Of a stretch of 64,000 nucleotides of DNA, positions 11,460 to 23,470 are shown one piece after another (position 1 is the stretch's first letter; every line of letters starts with the position of its first letter). The notes under the pieces are model-generated. The model was not told the DNA's origin. It was given only the letters and a program-made list of their open reading frames with translations, and did no database searches. The stretch comes from Cymbidium sinense (taxonomy: Eukaryota; Streptophyta; Magnoliopsida; Asparagales; Orchidaceae). A program made the position numbers and the translations under genes. The stretch lies in NCBI GenBank assembly GCA_021442155.1, contig CM038221.1, forward strand, positions 46,571,648-46,635,647, written 5' to 3'.

Positions 11460-12530
11460 AAATATAATGGGTGATGTTGATACCTGTACTGGCGATGGCG
11501 TACATAGGGTAGAACGGCGGGGTGGAGACACCACCGACTCTTGTGTACAGGAGTTGCCCTCCTGTGATGGCTTGTCCCCATGAGGAGAATACTATCAGTA
11601 TGGTCGGCGTGAGTAGCACGCTGAGCTAGAAAGTCAACCAAAGCATAAGCGGATGACTAACAGTTGAACCTCCGTCACTCTCTACTGGTAATGTATGATG
11701 TATGGGCCTCACGCGCCTTCTCTTGATGGATCTGCCTCCCTACATTGTGGGGGATAACATATCATAGATTGAACTAGGTACCAGACTTCGAGCATCCATA
11801 TGCTCCACCTACCTGGCGTAGAATAGAGCGAAGGCCTGTGTACGACTTCCTACTCTTAGAAATTGCTGGCTGCATATGCACCACTGGAGGGCACCACTGG
11901 AGGAGGCGATGAATAGATCCTCCTGGCATCCTCTTTATCTGATCCTGAGAGAGGATGAAACTGGTTGTAACCAGTTGTGATGTGACCATGGGAGACTCAT
12001 CCATGGTTGAACCACTCGCCAAGCTCTATCTAATATGGAACCGCTTTGACCATACGGTTCTTGTTCTCACGTAGGATGAGAGGAGTGTAAGCTAGACCCA
12101 TACTCAAATGTGGGGGATGCAAGCCCTGAAACTAGGGGAGCCTTACCCTTGGAGGGTACATATGGTAGGGTGCTAGCACACAACAGGGAAACATGTGCAA
12201 CTCGAGGATGAAATGCCACTGGAACTAGAACTGCTGGTACTATCTGTACTGAAACCACTGAAGTTTGTGGTACTGCCATAATTGTCCTCTTCAATGAGGA
12301 GATATCTGAATCAGAGGGTAAGTCTACCCTGATGACAGGCTTCTGCCCGACCACCTTCTTCCTGCTGACTATAGTGAGGGGAATTCCCTCATAAGTGATC
12401 CTGGCCCCCCCTCAAATCCATAACCAAAATGGATGAAATGGGTGTGATCCAAATGACAGAAGTCATCCTGATCCAAGGCTAGATCCATGCTGTGAGGGAA
12501 AGTAAAGACAAATTTCTAAGAGCCTACCAT
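11460..12530 (-). pseudogene. gag: gag N-terminal region, element A
   Basis: The reading begins with an ATG at 12530 (-) and KFVFTFPHSMDLALDQD, which matches the start of gag in element B (MAHKFVFFFPSSVDLALDLA from 53541). Further matches are the SSLKRTI...PSKGKAPLVSGLASPTFEYGSS segment (12067-12354) against B 53036-53341 and the YTGLRSILRQV segment against B 52808-53008. Stops occur throughout. The coding is lost at about 11460, where LTR D meets it. The protein part is serine- and proline-rich, with no catalytic motif. Confidence 0.7.
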
Positions 12531-12639
12531 TGCACTGAATGAAGTAAATTGAAACTAAAACTGTACTGATTAAAAAGAATCTGCAATGAGAAATGAACTT
12601 GCATCAATTTTTTGTCTCCATATATTTAGGAATTTGAAT

Positions 12640-14860
12640 TTTGGAAATTTGAACCCACATCCAACAACTTGGGAGTGTTAAGTGTAGTTCAAATGAATTT
12701 AGAAAGATTGATTGAAACAGGAATTTGAGTATGAATCCAAACTTCAACAAGTTTGAGCATGTTGAAATATGGATTCAAAATTTTTATAGGATGCTTCCAT
12801 AGGTTCATTTTGTTATGAATTTGAGTTTTTTTGTGATGGAACACCCTTTCCTTTAACAAATTTGGGTATGTTGAAGAAAAGGTCAAATTGGTTTTATTTT
12901 GTTTAAATGTTTTGGAATTTTTACTTAAGCAAATTTAGGTATGCTAAGTGAAGTAAAAGTGATTGTTTCTTTTTTGTGAAAATTTTTGTTTTGTTTCAAT
13001 TTTTTTTTTTAGAAAATTTTGGAGTTCTTACTTAGAAAATTTAGGTATGCTAAGTGAAGAACCCAAGTGTATTTTGTTTGATTTTGAAAAATAGGATTCT
13101 TAGCAAATTTAGGTGTGTTAAGAAAATCCTAAGTGTTTCATTTTTTTGCAAAATTTTGATTTTTGAAAAGGATATGATCCTTTAGAAATTTGGTATGCTA
13201 AGGGAATCCTAAGGTGCTTCATTTTGTTTATGAAATGATTGAAAGTGGAGATTCAACTTTAGCAACTTTGGTATGCTAAAGATAAATCACACTTGGTTTT
13301 GCGAAATGGAAATTTCACTTAGCAAATTTGAGTATGCTAAATGAAATTCCATATGGTGTATTTGAAATTTTGATTTATTTTGGTTTTGAAAAATGGAAAT
13401 GTCTCCTTAGCAAATTTGGTATGCTAAGGAAAGAAGTTCCAAAATGGTGTTTGAATATTTTATTTTGACTTTGGAAACTTTAGCAAATTTGAGTATGCTA
13501 AGTGAGGTTCCAAAATATGTTTTGAAAAAGTTTTGAATTTTGGATTTGGAAACTTTACTTAACAAATTTAGGTATGTTAAATGAAGTTCCAAATTTGTTT
13601 AGAAAATTTTGAAATGTGATTGTTGGTTTTGAATTTTTGAATTTGTAAACTTCACTTGGTAAATTTGATTATGCTAAATGAAAATCCAAATATATGTTTT
13701 GAAATTTTTTTGAAATTTTTGGGGTTTGGAGACTTCACTTAATAAATTTGGGTATGTTAAGTGAAGTTCCAAATGTGTTTGTTGATTTTGATTTTTTTTT
13801 TTTTTGGATACTTCACTTAGAAAATTTGATTATGCTAAATGAAATTCCAAATGTATGTTTTGAAAAAAATTTAAAATTTTTGGGATTTGGAGACTTCACT
13901 TAACAAATTTGGGTATGTTAAATGAAGTTCCAAATGTGTTTGTTGATTTTGATTTTTTTGAATTTGTAAACTTCACTTATCAAATTTGATTATTGTAAAT
14001 GTAATTCCAAATGTGTTTTGAATTTTTTTTGAAATATGATTATTGATTTTGATTTTGGGTTTTTGAAACTTTACTTAGCAAATTTGATTATGCTAAATGA
14101 AATTCCAAATATGTGTTTAAAATATTTTTGAAATATGATTATTGATTTTGATGTTTTGAAAAGAGGACCTCCATTTAACAAATTTAATTATGTAGAATGG
14201 AGATCCATCTTATTTTTAAAATATGATGTTTTCATTTTGTGTGTGATTGTTGCTTTTCTTTTTTTTTTTCTTTTTTTTTGAAAGAGAAAATTCCAAATTA
14301 AAACATATGTGAGATATGTTTAAGTGGGATTTCCTAAAAGAAATTTTCATTTTTTTTTAGTTAGGAATGAAATCTTCATTTAATAAATTTAAGTATATTA
14401 AAGGAAGGTATTCATGTGTGCTTTTTGAAAAGTTTATTTTTTATTTACAAATGAACTTTCCATTCAATAAATGTGAGTATATTGAATAGAAAAAAAATCA
14501 TGTGTTCTTTTGAAAAGCTTAATTTTTGTTTGCAAATGAACTTCCTATTGAACAAGTGTAAATATATTGAATAGAAAAATTCATGTGTGCTTTTGAAAAG
14601 CTTAATTTTGTTTACAAATGAACTTCCTATGCAATAAGTGTGAATGTAATGAATAGGAAAAAATCATATGTGCTTTTTGAAAAGATTTATGATTATGATT
14701 GTGATTTTTGAAAAAGATGATTGTTTATTTTATTTTGAAAATGAGATCTTCACCAAAGTGAATTGAAAGAAGATATTCATTTGTGCTTTTAGAAAATTTT
14801 ATTAGTTTTATTTTTCAAAATCCCTACATGTAATAATTATATGAATTGTTAAATGAGGGT
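12640..14860 (-). repeat. Leader array of about 25 stem-loop repeats, element A
   Basis: Units of roughly 60-100 bp each hold an inverted repeat around a loop like AAATTTGGGTA (+ strand reading). Examples: CTTAGCA...TGCTAAG, CTTAACA...TGTTAAG, TTCAACA...TGTTGAA flanked by GAATCC...GGATTC (12733-12776), and CTCCTTAGCA...TGCTAAGGA (about 13405-13435). The arms differ from unit to unit but usually remain complementary. Between 13545 and 14000 the loops alternate GGGTA and GATTA types, giving a dimer period near 161 bp. The array lies in the untranslated leader between PBS and gag. Confidence 0.85.
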
Positions 14861-15035
14861 GAAGAAATTTTTGTGGAAAATATTTTATTAAGTGCATTTT
14901 TGAAAAATGTGCTTTTAAAAAGAAAAGTTCTTTATGGAAGATTTATTTTTTTGGATGAACCTTTCCTTATCATGAAGATGATAAGGAGGAAGTCTTTAAG
15001 AGATGTTTCCTTTTATTTTAGATCTTTTCATTTTA

Positions 15036-15056
15036 CCCATTGGAGAATCCAACGGG
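15036..15056 (-). ncRNA. Conserved 9-bp leader stem-loop, element A
   Basis: In sense (- strand) orientation the stem is CCCGTTGGA / TCCAATGGG with loop TTC, including one G-U pair. It starts 196 nt downstream of the PBS start. Elements B (55020-55040) and C (63606-63626) have the same 9-bp, 3-nt-loop structure with different bases. Candidate packaging or dimer-start signal by position; function not shown. Confidence 0.6.
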
Positions 15057-15235
15057 GGTTTTAAGACCAAAAAGGAATGTGGTCCTAAACCTAAAGATGT
15101 TGGCTAACTTAACTCAAGAATGAAATGAGCTAAGTGCTAACAAAGAAGGATAGTATTGGATTCATACCAAAGTACAAACCCACTATCGATGCTCAAAGAC
15201 AATGATCATTTACCAAATATGGAGAGAGGAGCCAT

Positions 15236-15252
15236 CCCCAGTGGAGTCGCCT
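15236..15252 (-). other. Primer binding site, element A
   Basis: In sense orientation it reads AGGCGACTCCACTGGGG; the family form is TGGCGACTCCACTGGGG, which complements a tRNA ending GGTGGAGTCG plus CCA (plant tRNA-Arg type). It is separated from the LTR end (15261) by the 8-nt spacer seen in B and C. A second, degenerate copy of the junction (gtcgcc...aaatctgttggtg) follows 49 bp away at 15295, after a run of 12 G (15284-15295). Confidence 0.8.
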
Positions 15253-15260
15253 GAAAAATC

Positions 15261-18200
15261 TGTGGAGAAAAATTCCTATATATGGGGGGGGGGGGTCGCC
15301 TTCCAAATCTGTTGGTGAAAAATGAAAGAGGCAACACCCTATATAAAATTTAATCTTGGTAAGACACCACATAGATCCGCAGATGTACTTATTCAGGTTG
15401 ATATGTCATCAAGATATAGTGTACTATCTCCATAGTCGCTACCCTTTAATGGAACAAATCACCTTAATAAGGACTCCTAAGGATGATGGGTCTACATATG
15501 TACCAGAGACTCTTCTGCTACTTTACATGAAAAAGTAAAGTAGGATTTATTTTAAATCGAGTTCATTAAGTTCCCTACAAGAGAAAACCCCTTAAAGGAT
15601 AGGATCCCTTAGGAAAACTCTCAATTAAGGTAAATGATCATTGTCTCTGAAGATTCTAATAGGAAGGACTATCAATTGATTGGTTTATATTTGAAGGATC
15701 AAATGGGATTGATCAATAGAGGGAGTTATTATCGAAGCCAAAATGGGAAATAAGTAGGAGATGCCCATGATGCTAGGATACTTAGTGAGCATTTCAAACT
15801 ATCCTAAAATTGGGTTTTACATTTTAGAAATTGATTTAGTTTATTTTAGTTGTATTTTTCATTAGAATTTTAAGACTTAAGTTTTCTTAGCACAAAAGAA
15901 ATGCCTACGATGTGAGGAATTATCTTATGGCCCACAAACGGGAAAAGCAACCTCAGAACCTAAATATAGGGAGCTTCGATGAAGGCCGGAAGCACAACCT
16001 AAATCTAAGGCAAAAATGGATAATTGGTTTGCCTCCATAAGAGAGGACAAACCACTCGACATCTTGGACTTATAACCGCCTGGGGGTGGCCACCAACTAA
16101 CTCTTCCTATGATTTTAAATACATGTAGGCAAATCTTTATGCTTATGCAAGATAGCTAGGTTATTTTTATTTAGAAAGAGATTAAGTCCTTAAACTCACT
16201 CTCTAAAGAGACTAGATCATGTAAAGGGATATGCTTCAAATGACCTAAATCTAATGCAATTCAAATTTTATTTTTATTTTTATTTTTGTACAATCATTTT
16301 GACTCAGGCTAATAGGATTTTTATGACTAATGCATGAGAAATCAGATTATTGGACAAAATCAGTGAGAAGGTAGGAGGTGAGTTTCCATCACGGCCCTCA
16401 AAGGTCAAGCCGGGTTCTCTTACAAAGGTGAAAGCCCTCTAATCAAGAGTGAAATAAGATGCATTTATGCATGATATTATAAATAAATGCTCATCCAGCT
16501 AAGGGGCTGCTAATTCTTTTATCTTGACTTTAATCCTAAGCATTGAGTGAGGTTATAAGTTATTTAATTTTAGTTTGAATTGTTAAGTGGGGTAAAAGAT
16601 TTATTTTTTCCAAAAGAGCCTAATTCACATCCAGACCATACATAAAGCAAGAAGAAACTAAGAAAATTATGCCACTTAATGCAAAAGCTAAACAAATCAT
16701 CAAACAATTTATAAAGCTAATCCTAAAAAGAATAGATGGTCATTTGCGATTGGGCACCACTGCACAAACTCAAAAATATCAAATGTGGGTAGCGGAGCTC
16801 TACCCTTATACATTTCAGATTATAAATGAATCAAATTATAATTTAAGCAAATGAATTCATTGTTATGGGGGTCTTCAAGCTTTATTCTTATTTCTTCTTT
16901 CATCTTTTCTTCTTTCTTCTTTTCTTCTTTGGTTCCTCATTTAGATGGTTGGAAGGTGGATGCTCCAAGGCTTCACATTGTTCATAAGATGGGATCTTAT
17001 GACCAATGCTCATCCTAATCCCCATAACAAATCATTCCAAAATCCTAAATATACAAATTTTCACTTAAATAGGAAAAGTATAAATCTAACTAACATGTGG
17101 AAAACAAAGGTTAGTCAAATCACACCTCACAAATCCTAATCATGTGCATTGGACTTATCACCCCACACATGGATGACTAAGTCCACCTGGCCTATGGATT
17201 ATGCTTAGGGGTATAAGCACCTACAAGCAAGAAGCATTTATATTTTTATTTATGATAGTGCCCCTTTAGCATAATCCCCTATAGAAAAGAATAGTTATAC
17301 TAAGCATGTCCTTCCATTCATTCTATGAGCATACACCCTAACATCCAGTCTAAAACATATTCATCATAAAATAAAATATAATATCAAACCATGCATCGAC
17401 CTAACCAAAGGCTAGAAGTGGTGACTTAGGCTAATGTGTGTGTTTTAAAGGTTTGTGTGGCATGCTTAGCTTTCAGGTTTAAGTTTTCTAAGTTTGAAGG
17501 ACATGTTCAACTTAGAGGAGGATTTCATTTAAGTTGTTAGGTTATTGAACACATAAAGCTCTACAATTTGATCAATTAAGAGAAATCAGATAAAATTACC
17601 CTTTAATTAGGTTAATCAAGTTATTAATACATTAATCCATTCCTCTTTACTAAATTACCTAATTTAATTGATTATCCCTTTGAAATGAAATGGAATTAAG
17701 GTGAAAAAGGTTGGGTAAGAGGTCCCAGCCTAATTCCATAAGCATCTTACTTAATCAAACATGATTTGGTATGATTTGAGTTTTAACTTAATTAATTAAG
17801 CCATTAATTAGTTATTTAATCTTTAATTAGCATTTTGGTTAAAAAATAGAAGGAAACAAGGGGAAAGATTAGGGGGGAGGCCCCAATCCATATTTCCCAA
17901 GTCTCTTCACTATTAAATACTGATTAAGGGGTCCAATTTATTAATTAATTATTATTCAAGTGCTTAATTATTACTTAATTAAGCTAAGAAGATAATTAGG
18001 GCTTATGCAATAAATTTCCCAAATTAATCAACCAATAAATTCAAAGAAAAATAGGGGAGGTAGAGGTCATCCCCTAAACATTCTCAAAAAGTTTGAAATT
18101 GATTGGTTAATTAATTAGGGAGTAATTCAGCTAAATAAAATTTTAATTAAACTCTAATTAAGCCAAAAATACTATTTAAAATTAATTAAGGATAATTTTA

Positions 18201-20775
18201 ATGGATTCCCCTCTGAAATACCTTTAAATTGAGCCATTATTTATATTATTTAGATATTTCTATAATTAGTTATGAATTATTGAAGTTTTAGCCTTAAAAA
18301 CATATTAATTAACCTAATTAAAGCCTTAATCCCATCAGCGCCCTGTGGCATGCTGACGCGGCGTGCTTTCCATGTGGCGTCGTGAGATTGGTTATTAAAG
18401 TATTCACATTCATGCACTGAGTCAGCTGACGATGACGTGGTATTGATCTCAGTCATCCGATCTCGGATCCGACGGTGTAGATCAATCCCGTGTCGTAAAG
18501 GGAGAAAATAGAGAAAATCTAGCATGATTTGATCGGAGTCATTCATTCCAATCACGCAAAATGGATGGCCCGTGATCCTTCTTTTAGCAAGCGATGAACA
18601 ATGAAGTTCATCCGCCATGGATCATTCGATTCAAGCTCACTCGAGTTCAGATGAACTTTAAAGTCAACCCCACCATTAGGGAAAGAATCCGCACACATCC
18701 AACAGTTAAGATTGACTTGTATGTGAATTTTTTTTCACAAAGGACCAACCAAAATTCTAATTCAATGGTTTTGGGAAATTACCTCTCCAAAGCTCAAGAC
18801 TGGTGGTAGGATCGATGGAGGTAGTTTTTTGTAGTAGAGACAAGGCCCTGTTGAGTAGCACACAAGCCAATTCCCCTTGGTTTGCTTTGTGGATCAACTT
18901 CCATCACTGTGGAGCTCAGCTTCGATCGTAAACCATACTCCGGTGGGTTTGGAACTTAGGGGAAGCTTTAGGTAGCCTCGACAAGGTATGTGGAAGGTGT
19001 GTGTAAGGTATGAGGAATTAAAATTTGGTTGAGAAATGAAGAAGTTGGAATCAGGATTGAGCTCCCCTATTTCAGCCCTTCTCAGGAAGGAGAAATGCCA
19101 AAGGAGGAAAGCTTGGAATCACTCTAGGGTTTGCAAGGATGCTCAAATTTTCCCTTGAAGGTCAAATGGTTCGAATGAGCTGACTTCCTATGCGAATTGA
19201 GGGGATATACCCCTCGATTTGCTGAGGTAGATGGACAAGATCGCTTTCCATTTTTCGGCCAGCCAGCCATCGCTAGAGCGCTAGAGTGGTCACCATCAAG
19301 TTCACATGGCTCGTCTGAATTGGGATAAGCCATGGCAGTAGGCTCCAGGATTGATTTGGTCAGTTTGCCTTTGCTTGGATCCTTTGTTTTCTCGATTTGC
19401 ATGGGAGGTGGGTTAACTCACCTCCCTTTGGTCCAAGGTAAGTCCTAACATACTTATGGTGGGTTGGGAAGTTTATGGATGCTCCTTTTAGGTCAATTTG
19501 GGGTAGGTTGGGTCAAGTTGACCAATTGGTCAAATTGGGATCAATTATGGCTTTGGTTAAGCTCAATAATTAATTTGGAATAAATTTGAGCCATTGGTTG
19601 CAATCAATTTGGGTTATATCATGATTTGACCCATTTTGGCCTTTTAGGTCAATTTGGGTCAACTTGGATCAAATGGACAATTGGGTTTGGTTTGGCTCAA
19701 ATGACGGTCAAGTCATGTTCAAACATTGATTATGGGTTGGTGTGAATCAATGGTTTCAATTAATTTGGTGTAGGATGAGTTTTGGCTAGTTTGGGTTTCA
19801 TATGGACTAAAGGTTGACTTGGTCAAATGACCATGTTGACTTGGTTTGAGCCAATTCAAAGTGTTTGATCATCCTAGGGTGATTGTTGATTATGATATGA
19901 GGCTTGGATGGGCTTGGTTCAATCCAATTTGGGTTGGATAAGAACATGGCTCAAAAAGGCTCTTTAGGCCACTTTGGGTCAAGTGAACCTAAATGGGTCA
20001 ATTGGCTTGGTCTTGGCTTGATTCAAGTTTAGTTGAACTTATATATGAGCCTATGATTGAAATATAAATCTAACTACAATTAATTTGGAATCCAATAAAT
20101 TTTGGCTCATATGAAGTTTTCAAGCTAAAAGGGCTAACTTGGGCTTGACTTGGGTTGACTTGAGTTTGGTTTGATGATTATAGGTTTCATTTATATTTGG
20201 ATAGATGATTGAAGGAATGATTGATTTAGGAGAGAATTCATTAGTTTTGACTTGATTTGGATAGGATTTGGCCAAGTCTAAGGAAATGGCTTAAAAGGCT
20301 TGCATTGGGTTTTGATTTGATTTTGGATTTAGTTTTGGCTATTTGAATTTCTATTTCATTTATATTTAAGAAAATAAATGAAGATATCAATGATTCATGA
20401 GAAAACGATTTGAGTTTGGAGTGATTTGGAAGCAGATTTGACTAAGCTCATGGATATAGGTCAAAAGGTCTGAGAAGGAAATAAATTTAGTTTGATTTAT
20501 TTTTGGTCATTGGAAGGTGGGTTTCATTTATATTTATGAATATAAATGATGAAATAATTGGTTTATAAAGAAACTAATTGATTTTGGGTTGATTTGGGTT
20601 AAGATCTGGCTAAGCTTATGGAGGTATGTCCATATGGCTTAAGAAGGGTCTTGGCTTCATTTGATTTAGTTTGATTTGGTTTTGATCATTTGAGTGTGGA
20701 TTTCATTTATATTTATGAATATAAATGAAGGAATAATTGATTTATAAAAAAATCAATCAAGTTTGGGGTAACTTA
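15261..20775 (-). mobile_element. 5' LTR of element A (-), interrupted by element B
   Basis: Read on the - strand this is the LTR body from its TTGACC-rich part (about 19440-20260) to its end at 15261. Element B is inserted at 20776, within the AT-rich subrepeat zone, so the first part of the LTR lies outside the window. Relative to LTR G about 1.75 kb is missing at about 17537. The palindrome GAGGGG-TATAT-CCCCTC (19199-19215), donor-like AG|GTAATT (18782) and acceptor-like TAG|GTGC (17221-17223) are all visible in sense orientation. No coding sequence was recognised. Confidence 0.85.
19199..19215 (-). promoter_or_regulatory. TATA-containing GC palindrome, LTR A
   Basis: Sense GAGGGG-TATAT-CCCCTC, a perfect 6-bp inverted repeat; 433 bp upstream (sense) of the donor-like site at 18782. 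Confidence 0.5.
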
Positions 20776-21080
20776 GTTGGTGTTTATTTTTGGTTTATGT
20801 ATATGTGTGACACTATGCAGATCTGATGGTGTACTTATTGAAGTGATATGATATGACGATGGTGTACTTATTGAAGTGATCTGATATGACATTAAGAATG
20901 GTGCACTATCTCGAAAGATAGAAATCACCACCTTATAATGGACCTAATCACCAAATAAGGACTCCTATGGCATGATGGATCTTTAAATATACCATAGATT
21001 TTTTTCCTACTTTACATGGATGAATAAAGTAAAGTTTATATTAAACCGGGTTCTAAAGTTCCTAACGGGGGCAAGCCCCC
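20776..21080 (-). mobile_element. Terminal part of 3' LTR of element B
   Basis: In sense orientation this is the last 305 bp of the LTR; the end (ggtgtttatttttgg on the + strand) sits next to LTR A sequence. It contains a 33-bp tandem duplication (20825-20890, gatggtgtacttattg...). It continues at 28910 on the far side of LTR G; in the undisturbed copy at 55506-55513 the two flanks (agccccc and atacttaatt) are directly joined. Confidence 0.85.
21076..21080. other. Target-site duplication CCCCC, left copy of LTR G
   Basis: Five Cs directly precede TGTTGACC; the right copy is 28905-28909 directly after ACACCACA. The target is the 3' arm of a palindrome GGGGGCAAGCCCCC in LTR B. Confidence 0.85.
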
Positions 21081-23470
21081 TGTTGACCTCACTTTTGGAG
21101 TGAGTTCTCAAGTACCTCATCATAGATCTAGAATCTTGCAGACACTAAGAGCTCTTAGTCTTAATACATTTATAGTGATTAGGTGAACACTTAGCCTAAG
21201 CCTAGAGACTTAGAAGGATTAGCCATTGGAATAGGTCATGCCTTAGAGACTTAGGAAAACCTACCTACCCTATGGTTCAAACCCAATCCATGCTTCCTTC
21301 CTCAAACCAAACCTCAAATTCAAATCCAAATCATAAATCAATTCCAAACCAAATGATTGAAGCCCTTGATCAAACCCTTTCTAAGCCCTTCGATTTCATC
21401 TTATGGACTTAACCTTAACCAAATCCAAATCAATCCCAATTCATTTGATTTTCTCAAATATCAATTCAATATTTCAATCAAACTATCAAAAATCAATTTA
21501 AATCCAACTTCAAATGAATCAATCCCATGATCAAATCCAAACTCAACCAAATTTTCTTCTAAGCCCTTTTGACCTACATCCATGAGCTTGGTCAAATCTG
21601 CTTCCAAATCATTCCAAACTCAAGTGATTTTCTCATGAATCATTTATATCTTTATTTATATTTCCAAATATAAATGAAATATAAATTCAAATAGCCAAAA
21701 TTGAATTCAAAATCAAACCCAAATCCAATTTATACATTTTAAACTAATTCCTTGAACTTGGCCAAATCCTATTCAAATCAAATCAAAATCAATGGATTTT
21801 CTCTTGAATCAATCATTCCTTCAATCATCTATCTAAATATAAATGAAATCTACAATCATCAGGTCAAATCAAAATCAACTTAAGTCAAACCCAACCTAGA
21901 CCATTTGACTTGAAATATTCAAATGAGCCACAATTCATTTGAACCCAAAACAATTGTAATTGGATTCACATGTCAATCTCAAATCCATATATAAACTCAA
22001 TTAAATCAAACCCAACTCAAAATTAAGCCAACTAAACCCAATTGGTTCACTTGACCCAAAGTGGCCAATTTAACCCACATGAACTAAAATCAAATTCAAT
22101 CAAAATCAAAGCAAATTAAGCCTATCCAAACTTCATGTCATGATTGTTGATCATCCTAGGTTAATCAATTATCATGAATTGGGTCAAACCAAGTCAACTG
22201 AGCCTGTTGACTAAGTCAACCCTTTAACCCATAAGAACCCAAATTAGCCAAATTGCAACCTAAACCAAAATTGATTACAACCAATGGCTCAAGTTCATTC
22301 TAAATTGATTACTTAACTTGACCAAAGCCTTAATTGAGCCCAATTTAACCAATTGGTCAACCAAACCCAACTTAGCCCGAATTGACCTAAAGGGTCAAAT
22401 CAATCTAAAACCCAATCAAATCCAAATTAAACTTAACCAAAGCCTACAATATATTCAAAATGATCAACCAATCCCAAACTAAGCCATGGTTCAAGCCAAT
22501 TTGGTTAATTGGATCAAATTGGTCAACTTAGCCCAAATTGACCAAAAGGATCAAATTGGCAAAAAACTAAATTAAATCCAAATTAAACTAAATTGATTAA
22601 ATCCAATTGAACCAATATACTCCAAATGATCATTTGAACTTGACCCAACCCTTGGTTTGACCCAATTGGTCAACCTAACCGGATTTGACCAAATTTGGCC
22701 CAGATGGGTTAAATTGACCTAAATTAAACCAAATGAACTCCAAATGACATGAATTTTGGTCCAACTCACTTTTGACTCATTTTAAATCTGCTCAAATCAA
22801 ATTCAATACTAAATGACCACTTTGCCATTGGGTCAAAGGCATCCCATGAGAAAAGACACTTGCCCAAATGGTCATTTCTCTTCCTTGGCCAATTGACACT
22901 CATCCATGGGTCCACCTAGGCACCAAGGACATTGATCATCTGACCCAAGAGGTGGTTGGGGCAGCCATGACTCATGGGGAAGTGAATTCACGTCACCTCC
23001 CCCATTGGAACACTTGGCATGAAGGACTCCCACCTCCCCTTGCTAGGACACCCATTTGTCCTTCATGGTAGCCACTTTTCATGCCTTAGCCAACCAAAAT
23101 GAGCCAACCTATGATGATTCTCTTCCATTCCCAACCACCCTAAGCCAAATGACACCCATTTTGGAGCCAAAAAAAAAAAAAGATAAGAGATTTTCAGCCA
23201 CATTTGAAACTAGAAAATTAGAGACACCAAAACTCCTCCTCCCACTCTCATTTCCACCCCCTAGAGCTCCCAAACTAACTAGCAACCCATCCCACTTCAT
23301 TTTGGGGTGAAAAACACCAAAATCAAGTTGATCTCGATGAGGAAGTGGCGAGGTTTATAGAACACATCGTTCTAAAGTGAAAGCGAAGGTCTAGGCTCAT
23401 TCTAAGGCTTCTTTCCCCACTCAAAAGTGTGCTTGGATCATCACCGCTGTCGAAAATTATCCCTGGTGAG

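Larger units (their letters stand above)
5740..11460 (+). mobile_element. LTR D (+), 5' part intact, 3' about 2 kb missing
   Basis: It starts TGTTGACCT and can be followed by eye against LTRs E, G and C: the subterminal segment with the 'resembling cctagtgattaggtgg' box (5800-5940), four AT-rich repeats (6170-6760), a TTGACC-rich part (7080-7980), the GC palindrome (8394-8412), a donor-like site (8826), a short CG-rich stretch (9170-9270) and a long AT-rich part with one copy of the GGCTTTAAGTAGCC repeat near 10930. Similarity to LTR C stops near 11460, where gag of element A begins in the opposite orientation. No protein-coding stretch was recognised. Confidence 0.85.

Noticed and set aside
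5740..11460. LTR D as the natural 3' LTR of element F
   Set aside because: Integrase and the 3' UTR are missing between the coding region and the LTR; the join falls in the first strand of the integrase N-terminal region.
12640..14860. CRISPR-like array because of regularly spaced palindromic repeats
   Set aside because: Plant retrotransposon leader; repeats are not identical and there are no spacers or cas genes.
18277..18618. 113-codon frame on the - strand in LTR A
   Set aside because: It covers the CG-rich and donor-near part of an LTR; the other LTR copies have stops there and no protein family is recognisable.
20776..21081. A new LTR with long terminal inverted repeats (end of LTR in reverse followed by a forward start)
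   Set aside because: Explained better by insertion of solo LTR G into the opposite-strand LTR of B, with a perfect CCCCC duplication.
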